Source: Halorubrum persicum (lineage in GTDB: Archaea > Halobacteriota > Halobacteria > Halobacteriales > Haloferacaceae). From it: 64,000 nt of DNA. Both the position numbers and the translations under genes were made by a program. The stretch spans positions 1-64,000 of the forward strand of contig NZ_NHOA01000147.1 in assembly GCF_002727125.1 (NCBI RefSeq), in the 5' to 3' direction. The notes beneath the pieces were generated by a model that saw nothing but the letters and a program-made list of their open reading frames with translations, was not told the origin of the DNA and made no database searches. Shown here piece after piece: positions 44,213-54,817 of this stretch. Position 1 is the first letter of the stretch; each line of letters begins with the position of its first letter.

Positions 44213-44674
44213 CTACTCCTCGTTGAGGTCGAGGTCGAACTGTTCGTTTTCGGTGACGGGGTTGAGCACGACGCTGGTGTTCGATTCGCGGATGTCCGCG
44301 TCGGTGAGGATCGACTTGATCTGCTCGTTCATCCCGTCCGTGTCGGTGAACTTCCCGATGGCGATCACGTCGTAATCTCCCGTGACCTCGTAGACGCTCA
44401 CCATCTGCTTCTCCTGCCGGAGCTTCTCGGTCACGTCGGGGAGCGCGCTCCCCTCGACTTTGAGCTGGAGCACCGCCGTCACGTCGTAGCCGAGCTTGTC
44501 GTAGTCGACGATCGGGGTGTACCCCCGAATCACCCCCTCGTCCTCGAGATCGCGGAGGTGGTTCGACACCGTCGTCACCGATACGTCGAGCTCGTCGCCG
44601 AGGCTTCTGAGACTCGCCCGCCCGTTGCTGAGAAGGGAGTTGACGAGTTTCGCATCGAGGTTTTCGTACGTCAT
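44213..44674 (-). CDS. lrp: Lrp/AsnC-family transcription regulator
   Basis: A 153-residue protein. An N-terminal winged helix ([21 protein letters not shown], residues about 20-41) is followed by the RAM/AsnC effector domain ([21 protein letters not shown], then [16 protein letters not shown]). It is read divergently from glnA, the pairing seen in other haloarchaea where Lrp proteins control glutamine synthetase. A GTG immediately before the ATG is an alternative start. It probably senses an amino acid and regulates both promoters. Confidence 0.92.
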   Translation of the reverse strand: MTYENLDAKLVNSLLSNGRASLRSLGDELDVSVTTVSNHLRDLEDEGVIRGYTPIVDYDKLGYDVTAVLQLKVEGSALPDVTEKLRQEKQMVSVYEVTGDYDVIAIGKFTDTDGMNEQIKSILTDADIRESNTSVVLNPVTENEQFDLDLNEE

Positions 44675-44697
44675 CACACCTATCCACGTCGTCAGGG

Positions 44698-44800
44698 GTT
44701 TATAATTTTACGAACGTCCAGCATTTTTGCGCGACTGGCGGTTCATGCGCCAAGCGATAAGGCCTTTATACTGGCAGATAACGAATGAAACGTCCAGAAC
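44698..44800. promoter_or_regulatory. Divergent lrp-glnA promoter region
   Basis: Facing TATA-like elements: tttataatttta (44699-44710) for lrp on the minus strand and ctttatactgg (44763-44773) for glnA, about 28-38 bases before its start. The octamer acgtccag occurs twice, at 44714-44721 and 44790-44797, near each start. These are candidate regulator contact points. Confidence 0.6.
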
Positions 44801-46171
44801 ATGACGGACGAACACGCGAAACCGGACGGCGGCCTCACGGCCGAAGAACAGGCAGTACTCGACGAGATCGAAGAGAAAAACGTCGATTTCCTGCGGCTCC
44901 AGTTCACCGACATTCTCGGCGTCGTGAAGAACGTCTCCGTCCCCGCCCACCAGGCGGAGAAGGCGTTCACCGAGGGGATCTACTTCGACGGCTCCTCCAT
45001 CGAGGGGTTCGTACGGATTCAGGAGTCGGACATGCGTCTCGTCCCCGACCCCGAGACGTTCGCGGTGCTCCCGTGGCGGAGCGACGGCAACGGCGACAGC
45101 GGGGCCGCGCGGCTCATCTGTGACATCGTGACCACGGAGGGCGAACCGTTCGTCGGCGGTCCGCGTCAGGTGCTCAAGCGCGTCCTCGAGGAGGCCGAGG
45201 AGATGGGTTACTCCGTCTCGATCGGGCCGGAGCCGGAGTTCTTCCTGTTCGAGAAGGACGACGACGGCAACGCGACGACGATCCCCCACGACAACGGCGG
45301 GTACTTCGATCTGGCGCCGAAGGACCTCGCGTCCGACGTGCGCAAGGAGATCATCTTCACCTTGGAGAAGATGGGCTTCGAGATCGAGGCCTCGCACCAC
45401 GAGGTCGCCGAGGGGCAACACGAGATCAACTTCAAGTACGACGACGCGCTCACCACCGCGGACAACATCGCGACGTTCCGCGCCGTCGTCCGCGCGGTCG
45501 CCGAGCAGCACGACCTGCACGCGACGTTCATGCCCAAGCCGATCGCCGACATCAACGGCTCGGGGATGCACAGCCACATCTCGCTGTTCGACGAGGACGG
45601 CAACGCGTTCGCCGACGACTCGGACGAGTTCAACCTGAGCGAGACCGCCTACCAGTTCATGGGCGGTATCCTGAACCACGCGCCCGCGTTCACGGCCGTC
45701 ACCAACCCGACCGTGAACTCCTACAAGCGCCTCGTGCCCGGCTACGAGGCGCCCATCTACGTCGCGTGGTCCGACACGAACCGCTCGGCGCTCGTCCGCG
45801 TCCCCGACGCGGCCGGCGTCTCCGCGCGGTTCGAGGTCCGCAGCCCCGACCCGTCCTGTAACCCCTACCTCGGGATGGCGTCGCTCATCGCCGCCGGCCT
45901 CGACGGGATCAAGACGGAGGCCGACCCCGGCGACCCGGTCCGCGAGGACATCTACGAGTTCGACGACGAGAAGCGTCAGGAGTACGGCATCGAGACGCTG
46001 CCGCCGAACCTCGGCGCCGCGGTCGAGGAGTTGGAGGCGGACGAAGTGATGCAGGAGGCGCTCGGTCCGCACACCTCCGAGAAGTTCGCCGAGGCGAAGT
46101 CCCAGGAGTTCAGCGAGTATCTCACCCAGGTGTCCGAGTGGGAGGAGGACCGCTACCTGGAGACGTTCTGA
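44801..46171 (+). CDS. glnA: Glutamine synthetase, type I
   Basis: A 456-residue enzyme that joins ammonia to glutamate with ATP, the main entry of nitrogen. Family signatures are complete: FDGSSIEGF near residue 65, GPEPEFFLF near 145, the [12 protein letters not shown] metal/glutamate site near 250, [17 protein letters not shown] near 305, and [14 protein letters not shown] near 347. The tail lacks the adenylylation tyrosine context of GSI-beta enzymes, suggesting the GSI-alpha type. Divergent lrp probably regulates it. Confidence 0.97.
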   Translation: MTDEHAKPDGGLTAEEQAVLDEIEEKNVDFLRLQFTDILGVVKNVSVPAHQAEKAFTEGIYFDGSSIEGFVRIQESDMRLVPDPETFAVLPWRSDGNGDSGAARLICDIVTTEGEPFVGGPRQVLKRVLEEAEEMGYSVSIGPEPEFFLFEKDDDGNATTIPHDNGGYFDLAPKDLASDVRKEIIFTLEKMGFEIEASHHEVAEGQHEINFKYDDALTTADNIATFRAVVRAVAEQHDLHATFMPKPIADINGSGMHSHISLFDEDGNAFADDSDEFNLSETAYQFMGGILNHAPAFTAVTNPTVNSYKRLVPGYEAPIYVAWSDTNRSALVRVPDAAGVSARFEVRSPDPSCNPYLGMASLIAAGLDGIKTEADPGDPVREDIYEFDDEKRQEYGIETLPPNLGAAVEELEADEVMQEALGPHTSEKFAEAKSQEFSEYLTQVSEWEEDRYLETF

Positions 46172-46397
46172 GGCGACGACGCGGTTCGACGCCGGCGGTC
46201 TCTCCCGGTGTCTTTCAACTCTCTCGGTCTCTTGCGGCTCTCTCCTGCCGTCCGTTTCGTTCCGCCGCTGTGTCGGTACCGACCTGCGTTCCGTGACGTG
46301 CGCGTAGCCCGAACGCGGTCGATAGCGGTGCGCAGTACACCACGGCAAGAAGCGAAAATCGCGTCGTCGAGCGTCCGTTACCGACGGCCGCTCCCGC

Positions 46398-49300
46398 CTA
46401 GCACTCCGACCAGCCGCACGACTCGCACGTCTTGCAGCCCTCGGAGTAGTAGAGATTCATCCCGCCGCACTCGGGACACTCGGGCGACTCGCCCGCCGCG
46501 ATCAGTTCCTGCATCGCGTCGTCGGCGCCGGCCGCGTCGTCCGCGGTCTCGGGAGCGTCGGCGCCCGAAACGTCGGTCGCGGACGACGCGCTGACCGCGC
46601 CGCCGTCGGTCTGGCTCGGGGGTTCGGCGACGCCCTCCACGTCGTCGAGGCTCTGCTGTTGGGGGATCCCCTTGTCGATCTCGTCGTCGAGGTAGCGGCG
46701 GAGCGCGGTGCCGATCGCGTCCGGGATAGACTGGATCTGCTCGCCTTTGTCCCACGCGACCTTCGGGCTCCGGGTGCCCTGCAGCTCGTCGACGATCTCC
46801 TCGGGGTCGACGCCCGAGCGGAGCGCCGTCGAGATGACCTTCGCGAGCGCCTCGGTGAAGGAGTTGGTGTAGCCGCCGGAGTGGCCGATGTTCGCGAACA
46901 GCTCGAACGGCAGCCCCTTCTCGTCCTCGTTGATGGTGACGTACAGCTTTCCGTACCCCGTCTCGACCCGCTGCGTGACGCCGTTCAGGGAGTCCGGGCG
47001 CGGACTGCGTTCGCTGTAGTCGATCCGGGGCTGCTCGCTGGCCTCGAGCAGGTCCGAGATCTCCGCGTCGATTGCCCGCTGGACATCCTCGTTGTCGAGG
47101 AACGACTCGATGCCGCCGAACACCTCGCCGATCTGCTCGACGATCGCCTCGGCCGCCTCGCTCTCGTCGGCGAACTCCGTGTTCTTCGCGCGCGTCGTGA
47201 GCACCTGCTTCGAGCGGGTGCCGTCGCGGTAGACGGTGACGCCCTTGCCGCCGTGGTCGTAGATGTAGCGGTACACCTCTTCCATCTCCTCGGCGGTGGC
47301 GTCGTTCGGGAAGTTACACGTCTTCGAGATGGCGGAGTCGACGCCCTCCTGACACGCGCACTGGACCGCCGCGTGCTGCTTGCCGGAGAGGTCGCCGGTG
47401 ACGACGAACAGTTCGCCGATGGCGTCCGGCACCGTCTCCAGGCCGTCAACGCCGTCGAACTCGTTCGTCGCCATCTGCTCTTGGGCCTCCTGTTTGACGG
47501 CGTCGACGTCGACGTCGTTCTCCTCTAAGGTGCGGAGGAAGTAGTCGTCGAACTCGACGAGCATCTCGTCGCCCTGCACGTCGTCGGAGACGTTCTTGTA
47601 GTAGGCGACGTTGTAGATGGGCTCACAGCCGCCGGTGGTGTTGCCGATCATCGACGTCGTACCCGTGGGCGCGATCGTCGTCGTGTTGTGGTTGCGCACC
47701 GGGAAGCCATCTTCCCACTCGTCGGCGTCGAGGCCGGTGTAGTGCTCGAACCACTCGCGGTACTCGGTGGGGTTCGCGTACTTCGACTCCTCCCAGTCGT
47801 TGAACGTTCCGCGCTCCTCGGCGAGCTTGTGGGAGGTCTGCTTCGACGCGTGGTTGATGTGGGTCATCAGCTGGCGGGCGACCTCGTTGCCCGGCTCGGT
47901 GCCGTACTGGATCCCGAGCTGGATGTACAGCTGTGCGAGCCCCATGATGCCGAGCCCGATCTTCCGCATGTCGCGGACCTTCTGTTCGATCTTCTCGACC
48001 GGGAAGTCCGACATCGTGACCACGTTTTCCAGGAAGCGGGTCCCGTAGTCGATCCGCTCGTCGAACTCCTCGAAGTCGATCGCCTCCTCGAGGAAGGCGT
48101 CGATCGCCGCCGCCTGCGAGTCGTACTCGTCGGCGTGCGCCTCGGACCAGACGCGCCAGTCCGGCGCGTCCTGCGCCGCGAGCGTCGAGAGGTTGATGTG
48201 GCCGAGGTTACACGCCTCGTACTCCTCGAGCGGCTGCTCGCCGCAGGGGTTTGTCGCGAGGATCCGGTGATCGGGGTGCTCCTCGACGTCGAACGAGTGC
48301 TCCTTGTTCACGCGTTCGAGGTAGATGACGCCCGGCTCCCCGTTCTCGTGAGCGCCCTCGATCATGTCGTCCCACAGCTCTTGGGCGGGGATCGAGAGCT
48401 CCTCGCCGACCTCGACGTGCTCGCCGAGGCCGAACATGTCGTAGATCTCCTTCGTCTCCGGCGTCGCGATGTGCGGCTCCTCGGTGCGCGGGTTCGTGAA
48501 GGTGAACTCCTCGTCGTTGTACAGCGCCTCCATGAAGTCGTCCGTGACGCCGACGCTGATGTTGAAGTTCGACAGGTGGCCCTCGACCGCGTTGCGGAGG
48601 TGTTCGGGGACCTTCCCGTCGTCGTCGATGAGGTCGCGGGCCTCTTCCAAGGCGTCCGCGAAGGAGTTGTGGGTGAAGTCGTCGGGGTCGTTCAGCCGGA
48701 GCGAGTGCGCCAGCGAGACGTCCTTGTTCTTCGAGTGGATGAACTGGATGACGTCGGGATGGGAGACGCGCATGACGCCCATCTGCGCGCCGCGTCGCGC
48801 GCCGCCCTGCGCGATCGTCTCGCACATCTGGTCGAACGTCCGCATGAACGTGATCGGCCCGGAGGCGATGCCGCCCGTCGAGCCGACGGAGTCGCCGTAG
48901 GGGCGGAGCTTCCAGAACGCGTACCCCATGCCGCCGCCGGACTGGAACACCTCGGCCGCCTCCTTGGCGGTCTGGTGAATGTCGGTGATGTCGTCGTCGG
49001 GGGAGTCGACGAAGCAGGCGGAGAGCTGCTGGAGCTCGTCGCCCGCGTTCATCAGCGTCGGCGAGTTCGGCATGAAGGAGAGCTGTTCCATCCCGTCGCG
49101 GAACCGGTCCGCGGTCGCTTCGACGTGGTCGCGCACGCTCTCGGGCAGCTCGGGGACGACCGTGTCGTACGCGAACTTGTTGACGTTGTGCGCGGTGAGC
49201 GCCGTCTCGACCTCGTCGTTCGCGGTCGTGCCCGTGCCGAAGACCTCGGCGGCAAGCTCGTCGCGCCGCGGGTGGTCGGGCTTCAGCTGGTCGGGCGTGA

Positions 49301-49544
49301 CCGTGACCTCGACGCCCTGTTTCTCGGCCTCGAAGACGGCCTCCGCAAGCGCGACGTTGCGCGCGACGCGGTCGAACAGCTCCTCGGGGTCTTCGATCGC
49401 CTCCCCGTCCGCGTTCTTCCGGAGGTAGCGCGCGGGCAGGATGTTGTGATAGGCGTTGGCCGTGAGACGCTCCTCCATCGTCTCGCCCGTGGTGCGTTTG
49501 ATCGGCAGTTCGAGTTCGTCGGCGGCGACGCCGTCGCTGCTCAT
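46398..49544 (-). CDS. nrdJ: Adenosylcobalamin-dependent ribonucleoside-diphosphate reductase (class II)
   Basis: A 1048-residue enzyme that makes deoxyribonucleotides using the B12 radical. It shows FMPNSPTLMNAG, LSACFVDSPDD with an active cysteine, FQSGGGMGYAF, NPCGEQPLEEYEACNLGHINL with the radical NPCGE, and ACQEGVDSAISKTCNFP. A C-terminal double zinc-ribbon (CPECGG, CKTCESCGW) fits the redox tail. The start MSSDGVAADE was chosen because upstream codons run through a promoter-like region. No intein or insertion seen; length is usual. It depends on the cofactor made by the adenosyltransferase at 4586-5119. Confidence 0.96.
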   Translation of the reverse strand: MSSDGVAADELELPIKRTTGETMEERLTANAYHNILPARYLRKNADGEAIEDPEELFDRVARNVALAEAVFEAEKQGVEVTVTPDQLKPDHPRRDELAAEVFGTGTTANDEVETALTAHNVNKFAYDTVVPELPESVRDHVEATADRFRDGMEQLSFMPNSPTLMNAGDELQQLSACFVDSPDDDITDIHQTAKEAAEVFQSGGGMGYAFWKLRPYGDSVGSTGGIASGPITFMRTFDQMCETIAQGGARRGAQMGVMRVSHPDVIQFIHSKNKDVSLAHSLRLNDPDDFTHNSFADALEEARDLIDDDGKVPEHLRNAVEGHLSNFNISVGVTDDFMEALYNDEEFTFTNPRTEEPHIATPETKEIYDMFGLGEHVEVGEELSIPAQELWDDMIEGAHENGEPGVIYLERVNKEHSFDVEEHPDHRILATNPCGEQPLEEYEACNLGHINLSTLAAQDAPDWRVWSEAHADEYDSQAAAIDAFLEEAIDFEEFDERIDYGTRFLENVVTMSDFPVEKIEQKVRDMRKIGLGIMGLAQLYIQLGIQYGTEPGNEVARQLMTHINHASKQTSHKLAEERGTFNDWEESKYANPTEYREWFEHYTGLDADEWEDGFPVRNHNTTTIAPTGTTSMIGNTTGGCEPIYNVAYYKNVSDDVQGDEMLVEFDDYFLRTLEENDVDVDAVKQEAQEQMATNEFDGVDGLETVPDAIGELFVVTGDLSGKQHAAVQCACQEGVDSAISKTCNFPNDATAEEMEEVYRYIYDHGGKGVTVYRDGTRSKQVLTTRAKNTEFADESEAAEAIVEQIGEVFGGIESFLDNEDVQRAIDAEISDLLEASEQPRIDYSERSPRPDSLNGVTQRVETGYGKLYVTINEDEKGLPFELFANIGHSGGYTNSFTEALAKVISTALRSGVDPEEIVDELQGTRSPKVAWDKGEQIQSIPDAIGTALRRYLDDEIDKGIPQQQSLDDVEGVAEPPSQTDGGAVSASSATDVSGADAPETADDAAGADDAMQELIAAGESPECPECGGMNLYYSEGCKTCESCGWSEC

Positions 49545-49998
49545 TCGACGGCCACCCCGCTCGGTTGGCGTGGGATATGGATCATCTGTAGTGTTGATGT
49601 ACTGGCGAGGCGGGCCCTTGTACGTTCGGATGTTCGGACCCGACAGTCGCGATATGTACGATTCGTTATGCAACGTCCGTTCCGCGCGTCTGACGTTGGA
49701 TTTCGGTACGTCGGCAACGAACGGACTCCGGACACATAAGCGTAGCCAGACCGGGGTGAAACTGATCGGCCACCGAGAAAACCGGGGTAATGAGCCGTCT
49801 CCCCACCGGAACAAAAGGGGGGTTTCGAGACGGCGATGCGCCGAAGGGTGCGGCGCGGTCCCGCGCTCACGGCCGACGGACCGGTGATCATTTGTCGTCG
49901 TTTGACGAAGTTCTTGCCGCAAACCTGTCAGAGTTCGACAACTGGCCGCTCGAGCGCCCTCCCACAAACTTATGCCGGACCTCGCCGTGGACGCGGAC
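49545..49998. other. Intergenic region between divergent genes
   Basis: About 450 bp. It holds the promoter of the ribonucleotide reductase and, at its right end, a TATA-like cacaaactta (49962-49971) before the small gene at 49999. No convincing gene or known riboswitch. The frames present are shadows. Confidence 0.5.
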
Positions 49999-50211
49999 AT
50001 GACCACTTCGCTCGCCGCGCTCGCGGCCTCGATACCGCTTCAGGCCGGCATCCTCGGCAGCCAGACCGGACAGCTACTCGTCGCGCTCGTCGCCGTGGCA
50101 GTCGTGATCATCCTCGGGAAGTTCGTGTTGAAGCTCGCGTGGCGGCTCGTCACGATCGGGATCGTCGTCGTCGCCGTGCTCTACCTGCTGTCGACGCTGG
50201 GCGTCGTGTGA
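49999..50211 (+). CDS. Small membrane protein
   Basis: A 70-residue protein from MTTSLAALAASIPLQAG; an ATG at 49972 is also in frame but lies on the expected transcription start. Two adjacent hydrophobic spans (QLLVALVAVAVVIILGKFVL and LVTIGIVVVAVLYLLSTLGVV) are separated by a KLAWR turn. No family recognised. Confidence 0.7.
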   Translation: MTTSLAALAASIPLQAGILGSQTGQLLVALVAVAVVIILGKFVLKLAWRLVTIGIVVVAVLYLLSTLGVV

Positions 50212-50272
50212 GCCGTCGGGTACCGTTGGAAAAATCGCCGCCGCGGACCGACGCTGACCGAAGCCGGGCCGA

Positions 50273-52540
50273 CTACTGGAACGCCGTGCCGGGCTCGGTC
50301 TCCGCAGATTCGACCTCCGACCGGCGGAACTGCTGTTCGATCTCCTCGTAACGCTCGCGCGTCTCGGGGGTGACGCTCGGGTTCACCTCGTCCAGGGCGT
50401 CCTCGAAGTGCTGCATCGTGACGCGGACGTTGCCGACGGACTCGCCGACTTCCTCGCGCGTGACGCTGCCGATGAACTCCCGGGAGGCGTTCATCGACGC
50501 CTCGCGGGCCACCGCCTCGATGTCGGCGCCGACGTACCCCTCGGTCTTCCGAGCGATCGCGTCGAGGTCGACGTCGTCGGCCAGCGGCTTGTTCCGGGTG
50601 TGGACCTCCAGAATCTTCCGGCGCGCGTCCTCGTCCGGCACGGGGACGTGCACGTGGCGGTCCAGCCGGCCGGGGCGGAGCAGCGCCGAGTCGATGAGGT
50701 CCGGGCGGTTCGTCGTCGCGATGACGACCACGTCCTCCAGCGACTCGAGCCCGTCGAGCTCCGTCAGCAGCTGGGAGACGACGCGTTCGCCGACGCCGGA
50801 GTCACCGGAGTTCTTGCCGCGCTCGGTCGCGATCGAGTCGATCTCGTCGAAGAACACGATCGTCGGCGCGTTCTCGCGGGCCTTGCTGAACACCTCGCGG
50901 ACGCCCTTCTCGGACTCGCCCACGTACTTGTTCAGCAGCTCGGGCCCCTTGATCGAGATGAAGTTCGACTCGCTCTCGTTGGCGACGGCCTTCGCGAGCA
51001 GGGTCTTCCCCGTGCCCGGCGGCCCGTACATCAGCACGCCCTTGGCGGCCTGCATGTCGAGCTCCTCGAACACTTCGGGGTACTCGAGCGGCCACTGGAT
51101 CGTCTCGCGGAGCCGCTCTTTGGTGCCCTCCAACCCGCCGACCTGCTCCCAGCTCACGTCCGGGACTTCGACGAACACCTCGCGGAGCGCGGAGGGTTCG
51201 ATCCCCTTCATCGCCTCCTTGAAGTCGGACTCCGTGACCTGGATGGAGTTCAGCACGTCGGCGTCGATCTCGTCGCTTTCGAGGTCGATCTCGGGGCGGA
51301 TGCGCCGCAGCGCGTGCATCGCCGACTCCTTCGCCAGCGATTCGAGGTCGGCCCCGACGAAGCCGTGCGTGTTCTCGGCGTACTCGTCCAAGTCGATCTC
51401 GTCGACCAGCGGCATGTTCCGCGTGTGGACCTGCAGGATCTCCTTCCGTCCGTCGCGGTCCGGGACCCCGACCTCGATCTCGCGGTCGAACCGGCCCCCG
51501 CGCCGGAGCGCGGGGTCGATGGCGTCGACGCGGTTCGTCGCCCCGATGACGACGACCTCACCGCGCTCTTCGAGCCCGTCCATCAGCGAGAGCAGCTGGG
51601 CCACGACGCGGCGCTCCACGTCGCCGCCGGCCTCCTCGCGCTTCGGCGCGATGGAGTCGAGCTCGTCCATGAAGATGATCGCGGGCGACTCCTCGGACGC
51701 CTCCTCGAACACCTCGCGGAGCTTCTCCTCCGACTCGCCGTAGTACTTCGACATGATCTCCGGGCCGGAGATCGTGTGGAAGTTCGCGTCGATCTCGTTG
51801 GCGACGGCCTTCGCGATCAGCGTCTTCCCGGTGCCCGGCGGGCCGTGCAGGAGCACGCCCTTCGGCGGGTCGATCCCGAGCCGCTTGAATAGCTCCGGGT
51901 GCCGCATCGGCAGCTCGATCATCTCCCGGACCTGTTCGAGCTCGCTGTCGAGCCCGCCGATGTCCTCGTAGGTCACGTCGGGACCCTCGCTCGCGGCGTC
52001 GCCGTCGCCGCTCGGCTCGGCCAGCTCCTCGGCGGGGACCTCGGAGATCTCGATCTCGGTGTCGTCGGTGATGACGACGGTGCCGGAGGGGGTCGTCGAG
52101 GCGACTTTCATCGGCACCGCCTGCGACTGGCCGCCCATCAGCCCGAACCCCATCGACGTGCGGATCGTCTGGCCCTCGGTCACCGGCTGCCCGGAGAGCT
52201 TGTCGCGGATGAACGGGGCGATCTGCCCGCGGACGCGGAGCTGGCTCGGGAACGCGATCGTCACCGACTCCGCCCGCGAGACGTCGACGTCCTCGACCGT
52301 CACGCGGTCGTCGATCCCGACGTTCGCCTCCTGGCGAAGTCGGCCGTCGATACGCACGACGCCGGTTCCGTCGTCTTCGGGGTAGCCGGGCCAGACGCGG
52401 GCGATCGCGGCCCCGTCCGGTCCCTCGACGCGAACGATGTCTCCGCCGGAGAGCCCGAGCTCCTCGGCGGCGACGCGGTCGATCGCCGCGAGGCGGCGTC
52501 CGGCGTCCTTCTGTTTCAGCGGTCTGACGGTGAGCTTCAT
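50273..52540 (-). CDS. CDC48/p97-type AAA ATPase
   Basis: A 755-residue ATPase: N-domain (residues 1-185, double-psi barrel start [20 protein letters not shown]), then D1 and D2 AAA domains. D1 has Walker A GPPGTGKT near 233 and Walker [14 protein letters not shown]2 has the second GPPGTGKT near 507 and [11 protein letters not shown], with sensor ATTNRPD and arginine fingers. Hexamers unfold proteins for the proteasome. Haloarchaea have several copies. Its ATG overlaps the stop of the small Hsp20-like gene upstream, so the two are an operon. Confidence 0.95.
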   Translation of the reverse strand: MKLTVRPLKQKDAGRRLAAIDRVAAEELGLSGGDIVRVEGPDGAAIARVWPGYPEDDGTGVVRIDGRLRQEANVGIDDRVTVEDVDVSRAESVTIAFPSQLRVRGQIAPFIRDKLSGQPVTEGQTIRTSMGFGLMGGQSQAVPMKVASTTPSGTVVITDDTEIEISEVPAEELAEPSGDGDAASEGPDVTYEDIGGLDSELEQVREMIELPMRHPELFKRLGIDPPKGVLLHGPPGTGKTLIAKAVANEIDANFHTISGPEIMSKYYGESEEKLREVFEEASEESPAIIFMDELDSIAPKREEAGGDVERRVVAQLLSLMDGLEERGEVVVIGATNRVDAIDPALRRGGRFDREIEVGVPDRDGRKEILQVHTRNMPLVDEIDLDEYAENTHGFVGADLESLAKESAMHALRRIRPEIDLESDEIDADVLNSIQVTESDFKEAMKGIEPSALREVFVEVPDVSWEQVGGLEGTKERLRETIQWPLEYPEVFEELDMQAAKGVLMYGPPGTGKTLLAKAVANESESNFISIKGPELLNKYVGESEKGVREVFSKARENAPTIVFFDEIDSIATERGKNSGDSGVGERVVSQLLTELDGLESLEDVVVIATTNRPDLIDSALLRPGRLDRHVHVPVPDEDARRKILEVHTRNKPLADDVDLDAIARKTEGYVGADIEAVAREASMNASREFIGSVTREEVGESVGNVRVTMQHFEDALDEVNPSVTPETRERYEEIEQQFRRSEVESAETEPGTAFQ

Positions 52541-52788
52541 CGCTGTCCCTCCACGGTGATCACGCCGTTCTCGACGACGACCGAATCGGCCTCGCCCGGG
52601 AGCTCGAACTCCGACTCGACGGGCTCGCCGTCTCCCTCGATCACGACGATCGCTGTCTCGCCGACGGTGTCGACGGAGACGTTCACGGCGTCGGCGCCCA
52701 GATCGGCGGCGACGACCCACCCGTCCTCGTACTCGTACCGGCGGAGCAACGCGCCGTCGCCGGTCGATCGGGTCTGTTGGTGATTCAT
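52537..52788 (-). CDS. Small Hsp20-like protein, DUF7127-like
   Basis: An 83-residue protein, starting [21 protein letters not shown]. Beta-strands ([46 protein letters not shown]) follow the alpha-crystallin pattern, with ENGVITV at the place of the conserved NGVLxV. It is co-encoded with the CDC48 ATPase by a four-base overlap, so it may present substrates to it. Family name from memory; function not established. Confidence 0.8.
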   Translation of the reverse strand: MNHQQTRSTGDGALLRRYEYEDGWVVAADLGADAVNVSVDTVGETAIVVIEGDGEPVESEFELPGEADSVVVENGVITVEGQR

Positions 52789-52800
52789 GCTAACTACAAG

Positions 52801-52833
52801 TTAGGCGCGAGAGTATATAAATATATCGCCTAA
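52801..52833 (-). promoter_or_regulatory. TATA element flanked by a perfect inverted repeat
   Basis: TTAGGCG (52801-52807) and CGCCTAA (52827-52833) are exact inverse copies enclosing tatataaatatat (52814-52826), the likely TATA box of the Hsp20-like/CDC48 operon. An operator over the TATA box would let a repressor block the basal factors. Confidence 0.6.
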
Positions 52834-52939
52834 AATCGCATGACGTGAGATATCGACGGCGTATCGGTAGTGTTGCGGTTCGGGGGTCGATCCGGGCGCG
52901 GCGGCGACCTTTATGAGGCGGCGCGCGGGACCAATCTCC

Positions 52940-53722
52940 ATGGAGCGGGTCACACACCACGGGCGCGACACCGCCTACCGAATCTCCGACCGCGGCGGCG
53001 ACGGACCGACGGTCTGTTTCGTCCATGGAAGCGGAGGGAGCAAAGACATCTGGAAGGCGCAGGCGCGCGTGAGCGACCGATTCCCCGTCGTTGCGCTCGA
53101 CCTCTCGGGCCACGGCGACAGCGACGACGTGGACGCGCCGGCCGGGCGCGACGCGCTCGCGGAGTACGCGAACGACGTGGTCGCCGTCGCGGAGGCGACG
53201 GGCGCGACCGTCCTCTGTGGCAACTCGCTGGGGGGAGCCGTCGCGCTGCGGGTGGCGATGGAGCGCGACCTGTCGCTCGACGGGCTCGTGCTCGCCGGCA
53301 CGGGCGCGAAGCTCACCGTCGCCGAACCCCTCCGCACCGCGCTCGCGACCGACTTCGATCGGGCGATCGAACTGCTCCACGAGCCCGACCGGCTGTTCCA
53401 CGACGCGCCGCCGGAGTACGCGGAGCTGTCGCGCGCCGGGATGCGGGCGTGCGGGCGCACTGTCACCGAACGCGACTTCCGCACCTGCCACGCCTTCGAC
53501 GTCCGCGACCGCCTCGACGAGGTCGCGGTCCCGTCGCTCGCGGTCGTCGGCGAACACGACGCGCTCACGCCCGTCGACTACCACGACTACCTCGCGGAGC
53601 GAATCGAGGACTGCGAGCGCGCGACGATCGAGGGCGCCGCGCACCTCGCGATGCTCGAACGGCCGGAAGCGTTCAGCGCGGCGCTCACGGCGTTCTGCTC
53701 GCGGATTGACCCGGCGGCGTAG
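52940..53722 (+). CDS. Alpha/beta hydrolase
   Basis: A 260-residue protein with the oxyanion region VCFVHGSGGSKDIW near residues 25-38, the nucleophile elbow GNSLGGAVA with the serine near 96, an acid in VVGEHDALTP and the histidine in GAAHLAMLE near 238. A cap insert lies between. Such enzymes hydrolyse esters or related bonds; the substrate is unknown. It is divergent from the CDC48 operon and starts at MERVTHHGRD. Confidence 0.9.
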   Translation: MERVTHHGRDTAYRISDRGGDGPTVCFVHGSGGSKDIWKAQARVSDRFPVVALDLSGHGDSDDVDAPAGRDALAEYANDVVAVAEATGATVLCGNSLGGAVALRVAMERDLSLDGLVLAGTGAKLTVAEPLRTALATDFDRAIELLHEPDRLFHDAPPEYAELSRAGMRACGRTVTERDFRTCHAFDVRDRLDEVAVPSLAVVGEHDALTPVDYHDYLAERIEDCERATIEGAAHLAMLERPEAFSAALTAFCSRIDPAA

Positions 53723-54003
53723 CGTCGGCTCGTCGTCCGCGCACGTCCTCAAAAAGCCGCGGCGAGCGAAGCGGTCGCCGGGGGCGCGCCCCGGAACGGG
53801 GACGCGACCCGCGTCCGGAAGCCGTCTGGACAGACCTCTGTTCGATACCACCTGATCGTCGGTCGCTGTTGGGCCCGGTCCTCGATATCTTCCGTACTCA
53901 CCTCGTGTGCCACGATAGCACACCCCATTACTTAACTCGTTCGCCGCCGCCGGTCGCGAGGGCGCCGGCACGCTTTTTAAACCACGGTCTCGATCGACCC
54001 CCA

Positions 54004-54750
54004 ATGGACGGCTCCCGCTCCGAGGGTGACGCCGATCACTCCGAGTCTCGCGGAGGGGCCGGCTCCCCGGGGAGCGGCGACGCTCCCGAGAGCGGCCCCA
54101 GATCAGACGCCGCACGCGAGCGGGACGCCACACAGGGTCCCGCAGACCCGGACATTAACGACCTGCTCGCGAAGCTCGACGCCCTGCGCGACACGGTCGA
54201 CGAGGGGCACGAGCGCGAGGAGGTTCGCCAGACCATCTCGCTCGTCGAGCGGATGCCCGGGAGCGCCGCGTTCACCACGCGCATCACCAAGTACACGTCC
54301 CGCGACATGGCCGAGGCGTTCGTGGGGTCGGTCCTCTTCGCGCTCCCCCTGCTCGTTGAGGGGGGCGTCTTCGAGATCGCGGCGTGGTTCGCCGCGGTGA
54401 CGCCGGTCGGCGTGCCCGTCCTCCTGCTCGCCCACGTGGGGTTCGTCCTGGTCATGACCGCCGGCCTGCTGTACTTCGCCGACTTCCGACAGATAGCGAT
54501 CAGCCACCCGATACTCGGCTTCGTCCCGCGGCGCTACGCCGGCATCTTGCTCGTCTCCCTGTTTACCTCGGCGTTCATGCTGGCCCTCTGGGGCCGGCTT
54601 CACGAGGGGGATCCCACCGGGCTCGAACGGATCTCACGCGTGGCCGTCGTCTGGGCCGCCGCGGCGTTCGGCGCCGGACTCGGTGACATTCTTCCGGGGG
54701 AGTCGCAGGGAGAGGACATCAGCGAGCTCGATCTCGACTTCAGCGGCTAA
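54004..54750 (+). CDS. Membrane protein, DUF2391-like
   Basis: A 248-residue protein. Residues 1-95 are acidic and partly helical (DINDLLAKLDALRDTVDEGHE). About four spans follow: EAFVGSVLFALPLLVEGGVF, TPVGVPVLLLAHVGFVLVMTAG, YAGILLVSLFTSAFMLALW and VVWAAAAFGAGLGDIL. The TKYTSRDMAEAFVGS start of the membrane part fits what I remember of DUF2391. Function unknown. Confidence 0.75.
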   Translation: MDGSRSEGDADHSESRGGAGSPGSGDAPESGPRSDAARERDATQGPADPDINDLLAKLDALRDTVDEGHEREEVRQTISLVERMPGSAAFTTRITKYTSRDMAEAFVGSVLFALPLLVEGGVFEIAAWFAAVTPVGVPVLLLAHVGFVLVMTAGLLYFADFRQIAISHPILGFVPRRYAGILLVSLFTSAFMLALWGRLHEGDPTGLERISRVAVVWAAAAFGAGLGDILPGESQGEDISELDLDFSG

Positions 54751-54817
54751 CCGGTCCCCGGCGGGAGCGTCCCCCCCTTTCCACACCTTTTTCGCCGCGG
54801 CGACCGTACTACTGTAC

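Noticed and set aside
49545-49998. Cobalamin riboswitch before the B12-dependent reductase
   Set aside because: No B12-box-like element was seen and such riboswitches are not established in haloarchaea.
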